From positions 4,278,001-4,342,000 of the forward strand of contig JBAJFE010000005.1 in NCBI GenBank assembly GCA_037903355.1: a DNA stretch of 64,000 bases. The letters run 5' to 3'. Below the pieces are notes generated by a model. The model searched no databases, was not told where the DNA came from, and worked only from the letters and a program-made list of their open reading frames with translations. This DNA comes from Trichuris trichiura. Its lineage: Eukaryota; Nematoda; Enoplea; Trichinellida; Trichuridae. The stretch's first letter is position 1. Every line of letters begins with the position of its first letter. A program made the translations under genes and the position numbers. Positions 1-12,639 of the stretch are shown in pieces.

Positions 1-1
1 G

Positions 2-112
2 CGCACATTCGGATATGTACAAGCGCATGATGAGACTACTGCCTACGAGCAGCATATGAATGAGAAAATGATCGACTTTGTTGCCACCCAAATTGGAGGG
101 AAAAAACAATAA
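2..112 (+). CDS. C-terminal fragment of an unidentified protein (5' end outside window)
   Basis: An open frame enters from the left edge and runs 36 codons to a TAA at 110-112. The peptide reads as acidic and helical (HMNEKMIDFVATQ) and ends in a basic GGKKQ tail. No domain is recognisable from so short a piece, and an exon boundary could lie inside it. It is called coding only because the frame is open from the edge and looks protein-like. It could be chance. No clear AATAAA follows in the next 150 bp. Confidence 0.35.
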   Translation, partial: RTFGYVQAHDETTAYEQHMNEKMIDFVATQIGGKKQ

Positions 113-3100
113 TCAACGGAACGACCAAGGCATGAACGTGCTTGGTACTACTCAACGAAGAACGAACGTCTTTCAAACGTTCGACAGGCAATCGATTGGA
201 AAAGTTTGCTTATAAATGTTGAATGAAGCTGCCCTAATGCCAATGTCCAAACCGGCGGAGTGTAGGCTAGGCGGTTGAAGCGGAATAAGTCGTTCATTTC
301 TTAGTCGTCGAAACTATTCAACATCCGCTAACGTCTTGGACAAGCAGCAACAAAAATACCGCGCGCGCTCAACTTTTCAAGGAGGTTCATTCCGTGACAG
401 CAATGAAAAGGCACTTGGCGGCAAAGGCGACTTGTCACACAAGGGATTCAATGGAGTACAATTAACTACGGGCACTGACTTTTTTCCTTGATTGATTGCA
501 ACGCATCGCTCGGCGCTCCGACGAATGCAATCTCTCCAAGGAAAGGAATGAATGACGTCTATGCCGACATGGCAGTCATGTGATATGTAAATTTGGCTCC
601 GAATGGCATTTGTTGCGCATTGTTCTTTTTGGAAACGTCGCAACAACAATAGGCTAAAATTCCGCGCCGACCAAAGCGCCTATCCAAAAACAGCAACTTG
701 AAACCCGCCGAATTCTTTCCTACTTTATTAAGTTGGACCGAACATAGCGCGCGGCGCTTCGCGCGATGTCAATCATTTAGCGGAGAGTCAATGTGACAAA
801 AGAGATCCCAATCGAATGGCATTAACTTTGAGTACATTTTTTGGCAAGAAGTCGCACGCACAGTGCGTAAGGCTTTAGCGTTTGCCGCCGAAAATTTCAG
901 CTTCAATTGCAAGTTAATTTCGTTGACGCAAACAGGCAGTGCATAGCGCGTTTCGCCATTTCGTCTTTTTGACGCATTTCAAAATTGGCATTTCGAGCTA
1001 ACCAACGCTCAAAAGCTTTGCTCGTTTTGGTTGAAGGCTTAAGCGCATTGGCGCGAAAGGATTATTCGGCAAATGGTCGTCGGCTCGTTTCCGGCTTTTG
1101 TTGCAGCTAAAGGGAGTAGCAACAATTGCGTTGAAGTAACGTGACTTCTTGCTTTTGTTGACGTCAACCTTTGCGCACCCAATGCGTATGCGCCCGTGCC
1201 ATTCAAAACCAAGTCGAAGAAGTAAACAAACCCGCACTGACAACTATTCAACATTATCTAACGTTAAGGACGCCCAAAGCTATGGCAACCTTGTTTGTTA
1301 CCACCTTTCTTAAAATGTTGAAACAGCAGCCGTACGTTGCGTTGCTTAGTTCGACACCGAGCGACATATACAGGCAAAGAGTGACCTTCCCGCCGCGATG
1401 CTTTAGCCTATTTTAAGAGGAAAGGAATAAGGCCGCGCGGCAAAGTTTTTCCCGGCACAGCAGAGTCGTTCGAGCCCCCGCGGGTAAACAGATTGGGCGC
1501 AAACGAATTTTCTTCTTCTTCTTCTTCTCCTCTCTACGTCAATGAAGATCGATTGTCCCTTTAGCCAAAAACGTAAAAGGATACTGACCAACCAGGCACC
1601 TCGTCGATTGGCTGACACTGACGAGGTTGTGTTGTGTACCTGCGAGTCAGTTTTCCCAATCAAGGTGTCGCCACAATCGCTCACCCGTCGACTATTCAAG
1701 CGAGACGCTGTTTGTTCGAAATCATAATCGTTCCTGCCGCAGCGTCCGTCGCCTGGACGCAGCACCGTTGCAAGCGTCAGCGGGTCCTCAAACCGTTCGC
1801 CGTAAACAGATCGAAGCCCAAAGTGAGTATGTTATTTTCGTTTTTCTCCTTACGAGTGGGTAGCAGGGACGGTTTGGGTTCGTTGTCGCTTGGCAAAAAT
1901 TCCGCCCTCGCGAAGTTGAAGTTGTAGGTTTGCGCGCTGACAAAGATATGCAAATAATGGCTACGACTGCTAACGCGTCTTTGGGTGCTGTTTTCCATTA
2001 GCGCTGACGTCGAGCATTAGCAAAACATTGCGTATATTTTGTATTCTCATCATAGGGGGCACTGTTGTCGTCATTTTTATCCGTAGATGTTGCAAAGCAC
2101 AGAACGACGTCCTACGGCTCATTCGTTCGGCAAAACGGGTAGATGCAAATGAAAGCTAAAAATTGGAGCGTTTATTTTTCGCGCATTCAACCAGTCCATG
2201 TCAGGTCCGTCCTCAAGGCTGCAGCGGTGCCCGGAAAGAGCCGGTTTGGTTGCTCAGGGCGACCTCGGCCTCTCTTGTCAATAGGAGAACGACCTTAATC
2301 GGGAAAGTGATTTTTAGGCCAGCGTACCCCGTTGGTATTTTTCTTCAAATCCTAATTTCCCCGCGGACACGTCTATAAGTATCCTTAGCTGTACAACATT
2401 TCTAAGCTGAATGAAGTTCTCGAATTGCGCGGCAGCGGTGCTTACTTGTCGCGGTTTCTTGTTTCGTCGATGCGCAAAAATCCGGACGGCCATTTGGGCG
2501 TGAAAAGTAGTGTTCAATTTCCCCATTGTTGTTACCTGACATCTGTAGTTCACACGTCGATGGAAGCCGGCTGTCGATTTCTCTTAGGAACGCAGGTTAG
2601 CAGGTTCGCTACGTACAGCGCACCCTCTGGTTTTGATACCAAATATCGTGCGTGCATAATGACGATGAGAACCGTTATTATTGCGTAGCGGTTTGGGCGC
2701 GCAGCTGTGCCTGGCGATGACAACTTGTCCCTATCCGCGACAATAACGTTTCCAGGCTGCAGCAATTAACGGAAGAATAACGAGTCGCTTGTGTACTTAT
2801 CATGGGGAGCGAACGTTGTCTGATGGCCCGGATGTTGGCCACTTGATGTAGGCCGCTGTACAGGACGAATACAAGTTCACAACCCAGGTTGAACGTTCAC
2901 AGATGACTGCACGGGGACACTGTATAGTCGATAGATGAGCGAGCGAAACGGTTGCTATGGGACTCCCTAACTAAATTTGCCCTATCAATTTCTACGCATC
3001 AGAAAGTTTGCTGTCTTTCATCCATCGCCTATTCAACAACTCATTCCGCTAGTGATGGTAGCTGAAGCTCTTGGCGACTAGCCTATACACGGTTTCGTAA

Positions 3101-6100
3101 AAACAGGCTTATCTCTCGACTGGTATGTGTATAGTTGTTCGGTCGGCGTCAGGTTATCACCGTGGAAACGTCTGACAGCGCCAACTGGGGATAAGAGGCG
3201 TCATATGTTGCTCAAAGAATCCATCGCGTTCGAAGTTGTATCATTTTTCTTTGCATCTCCATTCCCGCTCTGCTAGGTCGTCAATCATTGCCGCTCAGCT
3301 GCCGATAAGTCCCTGCGCGGACCCACCCGTTGAGCATTCCGCTGGCGCGTCTAAGGAAACTGTCGGCCAAAGGGTTCACTAGGAGCAAAGGTTCTTTGCT
3401 TTGACGCGACTGTTGCCAATCGCCCTAATCCTTTTTGCGGTTGGAGCGGCGGCAATTACATTTTACGTTTGTACGAAAAGTAGTAGCTGACATATGCTTG
3501 GGGACATTGCTTAAGGGGGTCCTTATGCGTACGAAAAAGTAATAGCAAATTGCTCGAAGGCGCATCGGTTTTTTCTTTTTTTAAACGTAGCGCGCATATG
3601 TTGAAGATTTACTGCGCCAACGGTCCAAGAAGGGAGCAGGCTGACGACGGAGAGCTTTTTTTAAAAAACGAGCCGACTCCGGCAGCGAGTAGCCCATTGA
3701 GGACGACATAATCTGTAGAGAAAAAAGTGGATAGTCCCACTAATTCCCAAAGGGTTAAAATTTGTTTGACGTTGAAACATTGGGTCGCTTTAAACCGTAC
3801 TGCCTTTCGACGTCGTGCCAGTCGGCGGCTGGCGGCGATGGTGGTCGGTGGGCAAAAAAGTAGCGGCAAGATAGGTTGAACAACGCCGCATGGCGCGGTA
3901 TGGAGCACGCTTCGGTGCGCGGCTATTTACTTGGTTTCAGTCGGTTCCAGGTTCGATCCGAAACTCGCCATCGTTTGTCAGACCATCGTCGTCACATGCC
4001 TTTGTGCCGGCCAAATGGCTGACCGATTCTGGACATTCGAAATGAGGGAAGAGTACGTGCGCAAAATGAAAACTCGCTTTGCGCGCGCACGCACCAACCC
4101 TTTGCCTTCTTCTTGTTCCATCGTTTCACTTTGACGAACAAGTTGGGCAAATAGCGCGCGCTCCGTAGTGGTACTTAATTACTCCCGCTGCTATGGGACA
4201 GTCACCTAGTCGAGCCAGCCTCAAGGGCGCTAGCTGCTCTTGCGTCAGTTGAAAAAGCTAAAAATGCAATACGTTATCTTTTTTAAAAGCGTGGGTTTTG
4301 CCTCCTTGGGCGACAGTCGACGTTGATGGGCAAGTAACTTTTCGTTGGAACATTATTGATTTCAATTTTGGAACATCAGCCAACCTTCCGCTATTATAAG
4401 TATTATTATTGCTTATTTTTGTTTGTTGTTGTTGTTGCAGAAGTGAAACGCTTTCAGGCAGCAACTGGTCCGAGCGATCGTGTTCTCTTCTCTTAGTTCA
4501 AGCGCTTGACAAGAGTTCGACCGGTCGTTAGCTGACGTCCTGTTTACTCTTGTCTTGACCCGTTTGGACTGGTAAAACCACGTTCGTGCGGCACCCCTTT
4601 TTTTCTATGCTCCCTACTTCCGCAGTGCGTGGGACAACAGGCCGAGTCTTACGGGTGCCCCCGCGCGCGCGTGCGACAGATGCCGATGTACTCTACCGCT
4701 TATCGAGTGTCCAATAGACCAAGGCCGCCTGATTGGAGGCGGACTAATTCCTACGGGAGTGCATCGAACGCTCGGGCGGTATAATAGCAAATGCAAACGT
4801 CCTTGCCAGAGGAAAAGCTTGTAGAAATTCTACAAAGTCGACGTGGCCCCTTTCGCCGCGCTGTACGAGTCCCAAATCTGTTCTAAAAGGGGGTGTAGCT
4901 GCTATGCGTAAACATGTTGTGAGATAGTCGGCGGGATGTGCGCGCGCGAACTTCCCGCAAAGCTGACGCACACAAGCAAAGCAAAGCAAGCTGGCCTGTG
5001 CGCGCGCAGCTGTCACGTCAACTTGTGTGTGCGTGGAAGGACCGCTTTTGGTTGTGTACTCTACGGCCAGCTTGGCAAATACAGCTACAGTTTAGGCAAA
5101 CAAGCTGCCTTTCCTCGCGGCTATTGTCGTACTTTGCCGTTCACCCTTCGCTTCGGCCTAATCAAGCAATTCCGTATTTTCTTTAGCTTCTTCTTCTTCT
5201 TCATTAATCCACTTGACTGGACAGCGGCCGGCCGGCCGGCCAACTACTCTAGTTGCCATATGCTTTCTGACATCTCTGCTCTCGTCGAAAGAAAAGTAGG
5301 GGGACAGGACGAAGGTTCAACAGCTGGTGCGCCTTTTGGCTAGTCAGCGGTCAGGCGGTCAATTTTTTCGCCTATTTCCCTTTCTCTAGCCTAACGAGGT
5401 CAATCCATAAGGGGTAGCCTCTATACTAGCTGGGATTTTGAACGTCGGTCAAAAGTGCATCCGCTGTGTCCACTTCTGCTGCCAGTTGGAGGCCATTGCC
5501 AAGGTGACCATTAGACCGACCGTTGGCCACGTGGGAGTCGGGGCGTGACGCTGAGTTCTTTGCAAGAAGCAAACGATCCGCTCGCTCGCTCGCTCCGGGT
5601 ACGGTGGGGGCGATTTGTGTGAATGAAAGCCGCCAGGCGTCGTCGATTCAATCGACCGCGCCGGAAGCTGACATCAATGGCTTAAGCATCCGAATTGCAT
5701 TGATCCCAAACCGGAACGCGCTGAATATTCAATAGCAACGATAGACGGCGTCGCTGAAAAGGACACGTGCGACGCGAGCGCACCACATCTTGATTCACCA
5801 TGTCCAATCGTGTTAATGCTCGCCGCTTCTAACGCGTGTGGGCAACGGGTGCCGGTCGGCCTCTTGACGTAACAGAATAGGTGGCGCTCGAGCACGCGCT
5901 CTCATTGGTAGCGATTGGATGTTTGTCGAATGGAACGGCTGACTCTATAAAGCCGCCCATAACGCGCGCAAGTTAGTGCAGTGAGGTGGGTGCTGGTCGG
6001 TCTGTTCGTGTTCGTTGCGTTTTGGCAACTTTGGGCCATTCGAGATTGCGCTGCGCAATGTTCCAATGTTCTCTAGCCTTGGCTGTTTACCAGAAAAAAT

Positions 6101-6738
6101 ACCAGTTTGCAATTGATGGATATTGCCTAACGACTTGGACGACGACGACGTCGTCGTCCTCGTCATCCCATCCGCTTGCCGCTTTCTACATGTTTACGCG
6201 CGCTGTGTCCGCCGCCCAGACATATTCTTATCAGTTTTCGCGTCTTGCGCTTATATGGAAGTTGTAGCTATTTGTCTTGTTTGTAGGCTAAAAGCGAACC
6301 CGTTTCTTCGAAGAGGAGAAGCCAAGTTGTGCGTGTGAGTGTGACCATTTTCGAACTGCCGTCACCAGCGTACCAACAATCATCACCTGTAACACACGTG
6401 AGAAATTAGAGGCGAACGTTGTTCTTCCATCGACGGAAAGAGCGAACAGCGCAAAACCGGTTGGTTGTTAACGATAAAGTGTGGAAAACTGCAGCGCCGA
6501 CTAAGCGCGGTGCCTGCTAGAATTGACAACGACAACGACGACGACGACTACTACCATTACGACGACCTGTTTGGTTGGTGGTGCTGCTGCTGCTGCTACT
6601 GCTGCGACAACAAGGGTAAAGAAGGAACCGTTAGGAAAAGAGTTGTTCACCTCGGCAAGTTCGGTGTCAGTCCTCGCGATTGGCAAAGCTGAAAGGCACA
6701 AGAAAAAACGTTGCGAAAGAAAGAGACTTGTTGACGCC
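113..6738. other. gene-poor region upstream of the BTG/Tob gene
   Basis: About 6.6 kb with no ORF that I can tie to a protein family. Open frames here are short, often start at TTG or CTG, and lack conserved motifs. It holds simple-sequence patches: a CTT run near 1510, a GGCC run at 5225-5241 and a GACGAC run near 6136. A loosely repeated motif (attcaacat) occurs near 315 and 1244. It probably contains the promoter and 5' exon(s) of the BTG/Tob gene. Nothing further can be supported. Confidence 0.5.
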
Positions 6739-7737
6739 ATGTCCTATTCACGTCTATCGTCACCTTCGTCAGTGATCTCTCAAAAAAGCGATAAGGAGCA
6801 AAATCAGTCTGCCAGAACGCCATTAATGGAAGCTGAAGTCTCAGCGGCGGTCAACTTCCTATGCGATCTTCTGTTGAAAGTTCCACTGGACACGGACGGA
6901 GTGGAACGTTTCCGCGCATGCCTGAAAGCGATTTTGCTGCGTCGCTACTTTGACCATTGGTATCCTCGTCACCCATTGCGCGGATCCGCCTATCGATGCC
7001 TTAGAATCAACGGCACATTGGATCCTTTGGTCGCCAAAGCTGCAACGCTATCGTCAATACCCGTCGATCTCATTCGGTCGGCCTTTCCGGCTGAACTGTC
7101 CCTTTGGGTGGACCCTGGCGAGGTGAGCGTTCGCTTTGGAGAAGATGGTAGCGTAGGCGTTATATACTCTTGCGATCCCGTTATGCCAGTTGAAGAAGAA
7201 TTTGAAGCACAAACGCCACCTTCAGTTGGAAGTCCTGAATTGGGTACCTCACCCTTCCATCGACAGGTTGCCCATCAGCAGCAGCAGTTGCACGTCGCCC
7301 ATCATCGTCAAATGCAGCAGTACGCCTTTGAGCAGTTGGTGCAGCAGCCGCCACCGAGGGAAACGAGATTTTTGAGGGACGTGCACGTGGTCAGTGCTAG
7401 CGAAAGTGATTACCGCAACTGGAACTGGAGTCCAACGGATTTCTCGGCAAAGCATCAGCAACTTCAATCGCCTCCTCAGCAACAGTACGTTAATTCTCGC
7501 GAGTTTGTGCGCATTCCACCTCCGACACAGTACCACCACGTTCCATCACCGCCATCGGCCCAGTTGAGTAGCCATCATATGCGTGAGTCACCGAACTTTG
7601 GCGCTGATCCAACTAATGCCCAATTGAATCGCCATTGTCGAGCTTTGGCGGAACAGTTGGTTTTGAATGGAGGTATGCTCTGGTCGGCGAACAACTGCGG
7701 CGACGGAGCACAAGTAATGGAAACGGTGGTCAACTAA
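6739..7737 (+). CDS. BTG/Tob family antiproliferative protein
   Basis: Predicted 332-residue protein. An N-terminal BTG domain covers about residues 30-145, with box A (YFDHWYPRHP, then GSAYRCLRIN) and box B (FPAELSLWVDPGEVSVRFGE). BTG/Tob proteins bind the Caf1/CNOT7 deadenylase of the CCR4-NOT complex and promote mRNA deadenylation and slow proliferation. The nematode member FOG-3 acts in germ-cell fate. The rest is Gln/His/Pro-rich and disordered, as in Tob. A stretch reading NSREFVRIPP is faintly like a PAM2 poly(A)-binding-protein motif but lacks its leading Leu-Asn. The coding part shown is a single exon. I chose the first in-frame ATG. The frame is open for another 216 bases upstream (Thr- and Ala-rich) with no ATG, so that part is either 5' UTR or follows a spliced 5' exon. 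Whether it is the Tob/FOG-3 or BTG1/2 branch is not resolved, though its length favours Tob. Confidence 0.9.
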   Translation: MSYSRLSSPSSVISQKSDKEQNQSARTPLMEAEVSAAVNFLCDLLLKVPLDTDGVERFRACLKAILLRRYFDHWYPRHPLRGSAYRCLRINGTLDPLVAKAATLSSIPVDLIRSAFPAELSLWVDPGEVSVRFGEDGSVGVIYSCDPVMPVEEEFEAQTPPSVGSPELGTSPFHRQVAHQQQQLHVAHHRQMQQYAFEQLVQQPPPRETRFLRDVHVVSASESDYRNWNWSPTDFSAKHQQLQSPPQQQYVNSREFVRIPPPTQYHHVPSPPSAQLSSHHMRESPNFGADPTNAQLNRHCRALAEQLVLNGGMLWSANNCGDGAQVMETVVN

Positions 7738-7859
7738 GCGATGACCACGCCGCCGACGGACCGACAGACAGACGAACTTTTTGGAATGTGCGTGTATGCG
7801 TGTGTCAGTGAGTAGTTGTAGAAAAAAACAGAAAAGTACGAACTCCAAATGCTATTTTC

Positions 7860-8770
7860 ACGCCGAATCTTCCTTCTTCCTCCTCCTACTGCTTGTCCCC
7901 GTCTTTATCTTCTTTGTCTTTTCGATTTTTTGTGGTGAACGTCGGGTCTCTCTCCCCCTCCGCATTTATTGTGCACATTTTTTCTTTTTTTCCATTCAGC
8001 GAGGAGGAACACCTCTATTGCCCACTTTCCCAACTTTGCTGCTGTGTACGCAAGATCGTGCGCGCGTTCATTTTTTGCCTGCCGATTCTCTATGCTCGGC
8101 ACAGACCTCATCACCTTACGTATGCTACGATGCCTCGTTGGGCCAAAGCGGATACCAAAGCTACACCGTAAAAACCTATTCACAGCGACGACGATGACGA
8201 CAACGACGACCGATGCCGTCTCTCTTCTAAATTTCTTTGACATTTCCTCGTTGCTTTGTTCTTACTCGCAGGGCCTCATCGTTGTTTTTTGTTGTATCTC
8301 TTTTCTATATTGTTTATTTCGGTACAAGTTAACCCCAATATCCTTTTCATTCTTCTTCTTTTTTCCGCGTGCGTCCTTGTCTCTCTCTCTTTATGTGTAC
8401 GTATGTCCGTGCGCACCCGTGTGTATCGAAGAAACGGGCGTGAACGTCAAACGGAAAAGGTGCGCGGGTGTGCCGCCTTCTTTTTGCGTTCCCATTTTTT
8501 CCTTTACTTCCTCGGGTTGCACCCGATGGCCCATTGAAAAAGAAGTCAACGGTTTTCGTCCATTTTGCCCTCACTCTTTATAATCCAGTGGTATTTTTGC
8601 GTAGTCCCTTAGCGCGTGTCAAATTTCTCGGTTTGTCCCTCTCCTACGCCCATATACCGTTATAGACGAGTGCGCCTCGTACTCGGCTCGCTTCCATCGG
8701 TTTCATATGCTCGGTTGTCGTCCAATGTCTCTCTTTCTCTCCGTTTATTTTGTATACATAATATTCGTGT
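7860..8770. other. pyrimidine-rich tract downstream of the BTG/Tob gene
   Basis: About 0.9 kb in which the + strand is strongly T/C-rich, with many runs such as ttcttcttt and tctctctctc. It starts some 120 bp after the BTG/Tob stop. Overlapping open frames encode Phe/Leu/Ser-rich low-complexity peptides typical of translated pyrimidine tracts and are not called as genes. It may be the long 3' UTR of the BTG/Tob transcript, which would fit a tightly regulated mRNA, but no clear AATAAA was found on this strand. Confidence 0.45.
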
Positions 8771-8990
8771 TTATCGTTGCTTAAAAGAGTCGAAGAGAGA
8801 GAACCCTTTAGCTGGCGTGTTTTCTGCGCTTGCTGCCCGGACGTCGGCCTTCCCTTCGAATCCCTACTATCTGTGCATGATTGTAACCTTCGGTGTGACA
8901 AGTAAATCCTATCTTGCGCATTTGATTGAGGCTTTGTTCTTGGCGCGCGCGCGGGATGCACAAGCTAACCATTCGCGGCCGGAATGAACA

Positions 8991-11900
8991 AAAACCGCTT
9001 CACCAATCAAGCGTATATCCGCTCCAATAGCGTTCACAATAAGACGGATATACGGAAAATGAGCAGAATGGAATTGCAAACATTAGCTCGCGTAGCAAGG
9101 CGGCCGGGATAAACAAACGCGGAGATGCACTGATGTTGAAAACGGATAGTCGCTGAACGTGCAAAATCCGAAACGATGTTGACGTTCTTCAATCGCCGAA
9201 ATTGACATACGTATCTAGGCGCGGCGGCGGTGATGATGATGACGACTAACGAATCGAAAGTTCAATTGTTTACAACGGTCGGCGCATCGAACGACAACTA
9301 ATGTCGGACTCAATTTCGCCGCACTGTTCGCTTTCAAGGGAGCAGAGACAGTTGGCTGCTATTTGCCGTCGGCTGCTGTGGCGCAAAAGTAGCCAAACGT
9401 TGATAAATGGCCGACTACTCTGTCGGACACGTAAGCCGAATACTCAACAATATCGCCTGTCTTTGGACAAGACAAGAACAGATGGCATGCGTTGCCTAAT
9501 GGAGCCAACTGTCGTTTGACATGTTTGGCTGACAGTTCGAAAAATGGGCCCAACGTAATGACATCGATGATATAGACGTCGTATGATAATTTCTGTACAT
9601 TTTGCAAGGAGGCAGTTAGGAAAAGACTCAATTGAAAATCCTGCTGGTGAAGAAGGCTAGCGAAAGTTGGCCCAATGATTCAGCACCCTTTTTGTCAAGC
9701 CCAAAGAGGCCATATTGACTTAGTTCGACGGCAACATTGACAGTCTGCTAGTCAAACTTAAGGTTCTCCAAGGGCTCAGCCCGTCTGGTCATTGTCCTCC
9801 CCTCCAAGAGAGCGTAAACGTGAGAGCCGAACGAAAAGCCGAAATACTTTGCCTCCCCCTTTCTTCTAAGATGAGAAGTTATGAAAAGACTGTTATGACC
9901 AACGAATGGACGGCTGCTCAGCTGGAGTTGGCCATTCGACCGTGGACAAATACAAAGGTACAGGTCTTTCGCAGCAAACGATAATTAATCCCGCCGGACG
10001 TGACCGGCTTGATGACCCATTGGATTTTTTCGTTGAGCGCAAACAGGCTCCAATGAGTCGTGAAGGCCGGCCAGGGCACTTTCCCTTAATGGCGCAATCG
10101 ACCCAACCGTTTTACGAGCGCTCATCAGCATTGATAGATTCCAGGGCGTTGCCAAGGACGAGCTGAAAAAAGAATCTCAACCGAGCACACAAATTGGGCG
10201 ACTCCTTTCTGATGCTCTGAGAGCATTACTGTCGTCCCAAAATAACAAAACGTCTGACATCTGGGCATCGGTGACCTTTTGCATTGGCCGGCAAAACGAG
10301 AACGGTCGTTTCATCGACCCTGGCTAGGGAGCAGTAACTCGATCGGTGCCCTCTTGAAAGCTGTAAGTGTAACAACTGCATTGTGAGTTGTTGGCATTTG
10401 AAATTTTGGCAAATACCCCCTCAAAGCCGCGAAGAAAAAACAGCAACCGTAAATGCGGTTAGGCTGGCGGTTAAATTCCAATTTGAGCCACTTCTTCCCG
10501 GATGACACATTGCCCCTAAGGCGAACAGATGGTACGCCAGCCGACCACCCCCCGTAGGCTACTCATCTCTTATTAAGACTGGTCGAGAGCCAAACGCGCG
10601 AGTATAGTGACAACCGGCTTTGCGACAATCTGCTTTAAAAGGACAAAGGCTTCCTGAACGCAGCTGCGCGACGATGGTTGAGTGGCACCGCACCGACCTA
10701 CGATGAAAGGTGAATAGGTACGTCATCTTTGCTATCGACGAAGACTGGAATGGGTTCCCAGTTCAGATAGAATACAATGAAAGCGCGCGCTAGCATACTG
10801 CCCGCGCAAAGGCCTCATTGAAGAAAGGAGCCCAGTGGAAACCCAAAGGCATAGTCTACTTTCAGCCTCTGTCAACTGAAGTGAACGACGGCCAATTATG
10901 ACAGAATGGAGTGAACGACGACGACGACCAAGGTGCTCTTGTTGATTTCTATTATTGCAGCAGCTAATTTGTCAACGTACATAGAAAAGACTCGTCGTTG
11001 TACCAACTTAGCTGCGCGCTTTGCCTCCAAAAAAGAAAACCAATTCTGCAATAGAAGCAATCTCAGTAGAACATTGCAATATAGCTGCAAGAACCTTCAA
11101 AAAAATCTGCTACTAATGCTCGCACCTTACGGCAGAGACAATCTTAGCCGATAGTGGGCAAAAGCTAATTAACAGTAGGCGCCCCCAGGTTAACCCAGCA
11201 GCTTAAGATGGAAAGTCGATTCATCACTTTCTAAATCTGCCATATAGCGAAGAGTAAATTCTTTCAATTGCGCAACTACTCGCATTGTCCCTTCTCTGTA
11301 TTATGGAGAGAGCAGTGACCAACTGTCGCCATTGGATGTCAAGTAACGTCTAGCCATTGCCAGCTAATCGATAGCCATCAAAACTTTTGCCATTGCCAAC
11401 AAGAGAAATGTTTCATACTAGCAAATGACGTTGTCATTTCATACCTTCACGTTTTCGAAATGCTCACAGCAAGCAGTAAGTTCGCTGCTTTGCTGTAGCT
11501 GGTCTTCATTAGGCCATAATTACAATCCTTTAATCAATAGCTCCGTATTGACTACTGTAGACTTTCAATAATATATCAGTAATGACAGTTGAATGCGAAA
11601 TGCCTGGAATAAGCAAACGCAAAAAAATGCAAATACTGATTCCATTTTTCATAATCTACCAGCGGCGATCTTTCGTTACCACGCTGAGCTTTAAACAATC
11701 TAGGTGATGAAGGTTTCTCAACCAAACAGCTTTACCATGGCGTATACAGTTCCTCCTCAACCTCCCTTTTGCTATGAGCGCAAAGGGCCGTATTCTGAGC
11801 GCCTAAGGATAGCCAATTAAATTTGAATTGCTTATAGGAGATGAGCCTTTCATTTCAAACTAACTTGTGGCTTTTCAAAGGTTTATCCCCTAAGCTCGAA

Positions 11901-12608
11901 TGCCGCGTAGTTGACATTGCTGACTACTACAGTCAACGTCGTAATGTAGCAAGCATTGGACTCTCGACAATATTTACCCGCCAGCTTTTGGAAAAGGCTT
12001 AGCTAAGGCGGATCCCCTCACATGGCTGCACGAACAACCAAGCAAAGACTGGCTAAGCTAAAAAGTAATCAAACACTGCCCTGAGGATCAAATGTCAAAA
12101 ACACAGTTTGCAAGGTCAAACGGCGAGGCGTTGCAAAGTCTAGCATCGTTCCCGGTTTGATCAGTTGATCAACCCGCGCTCGCGCGCGCGCGACCTTCCA
12201 AAACAGCCAGTTCGTCGTCAATCCTCGTGACACGAGCAAAACTGGTCAGATTATCGGAGCGAAAAAGGAAAACTGAATGGTTAGCGACCAACAGTCGTCC
12301 AATCTTCAATCTTGTCCGCGAACGTAATTGCTTGTGAACGCAATCGTTCATTCGACACGAATTGAACAGTTTTCCAACGAACATTGGCCTTTCTAGATGT
12401 ACCAGATTAACAGCGGTTCATAGGCGGCTGCTCGCTTTTCCATTCGGAGGCGATCATATCGGGAAGAATGTTGCACTTCCGTTGGAGAGTCGTAAAGAAC
12501 TGCCGAACTTTCAACGCAACAGCAAAGACCGCCTACGCAACATTACAATAGCCGTATCGATTGTTCCTAGCAAACAAGTCAGTATTGAACCAAGTTATCA
12601 CGAGGGTC

Positions 12609-12639
<31 letters not shown>

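Noticed and set aside
3940..3965. tRNA-like T-arm (ggttcgatcc)
   Set aside because: Flanking bases do not pair and no acceptor or anticodon arms fit.
7969..8583. 204-codon Phe/Leu-rich ORF after BTG/Tob
   Set aside because: It is a translation of a pyrimidine-rich tract, with several overlapping frames equally open and no motif.
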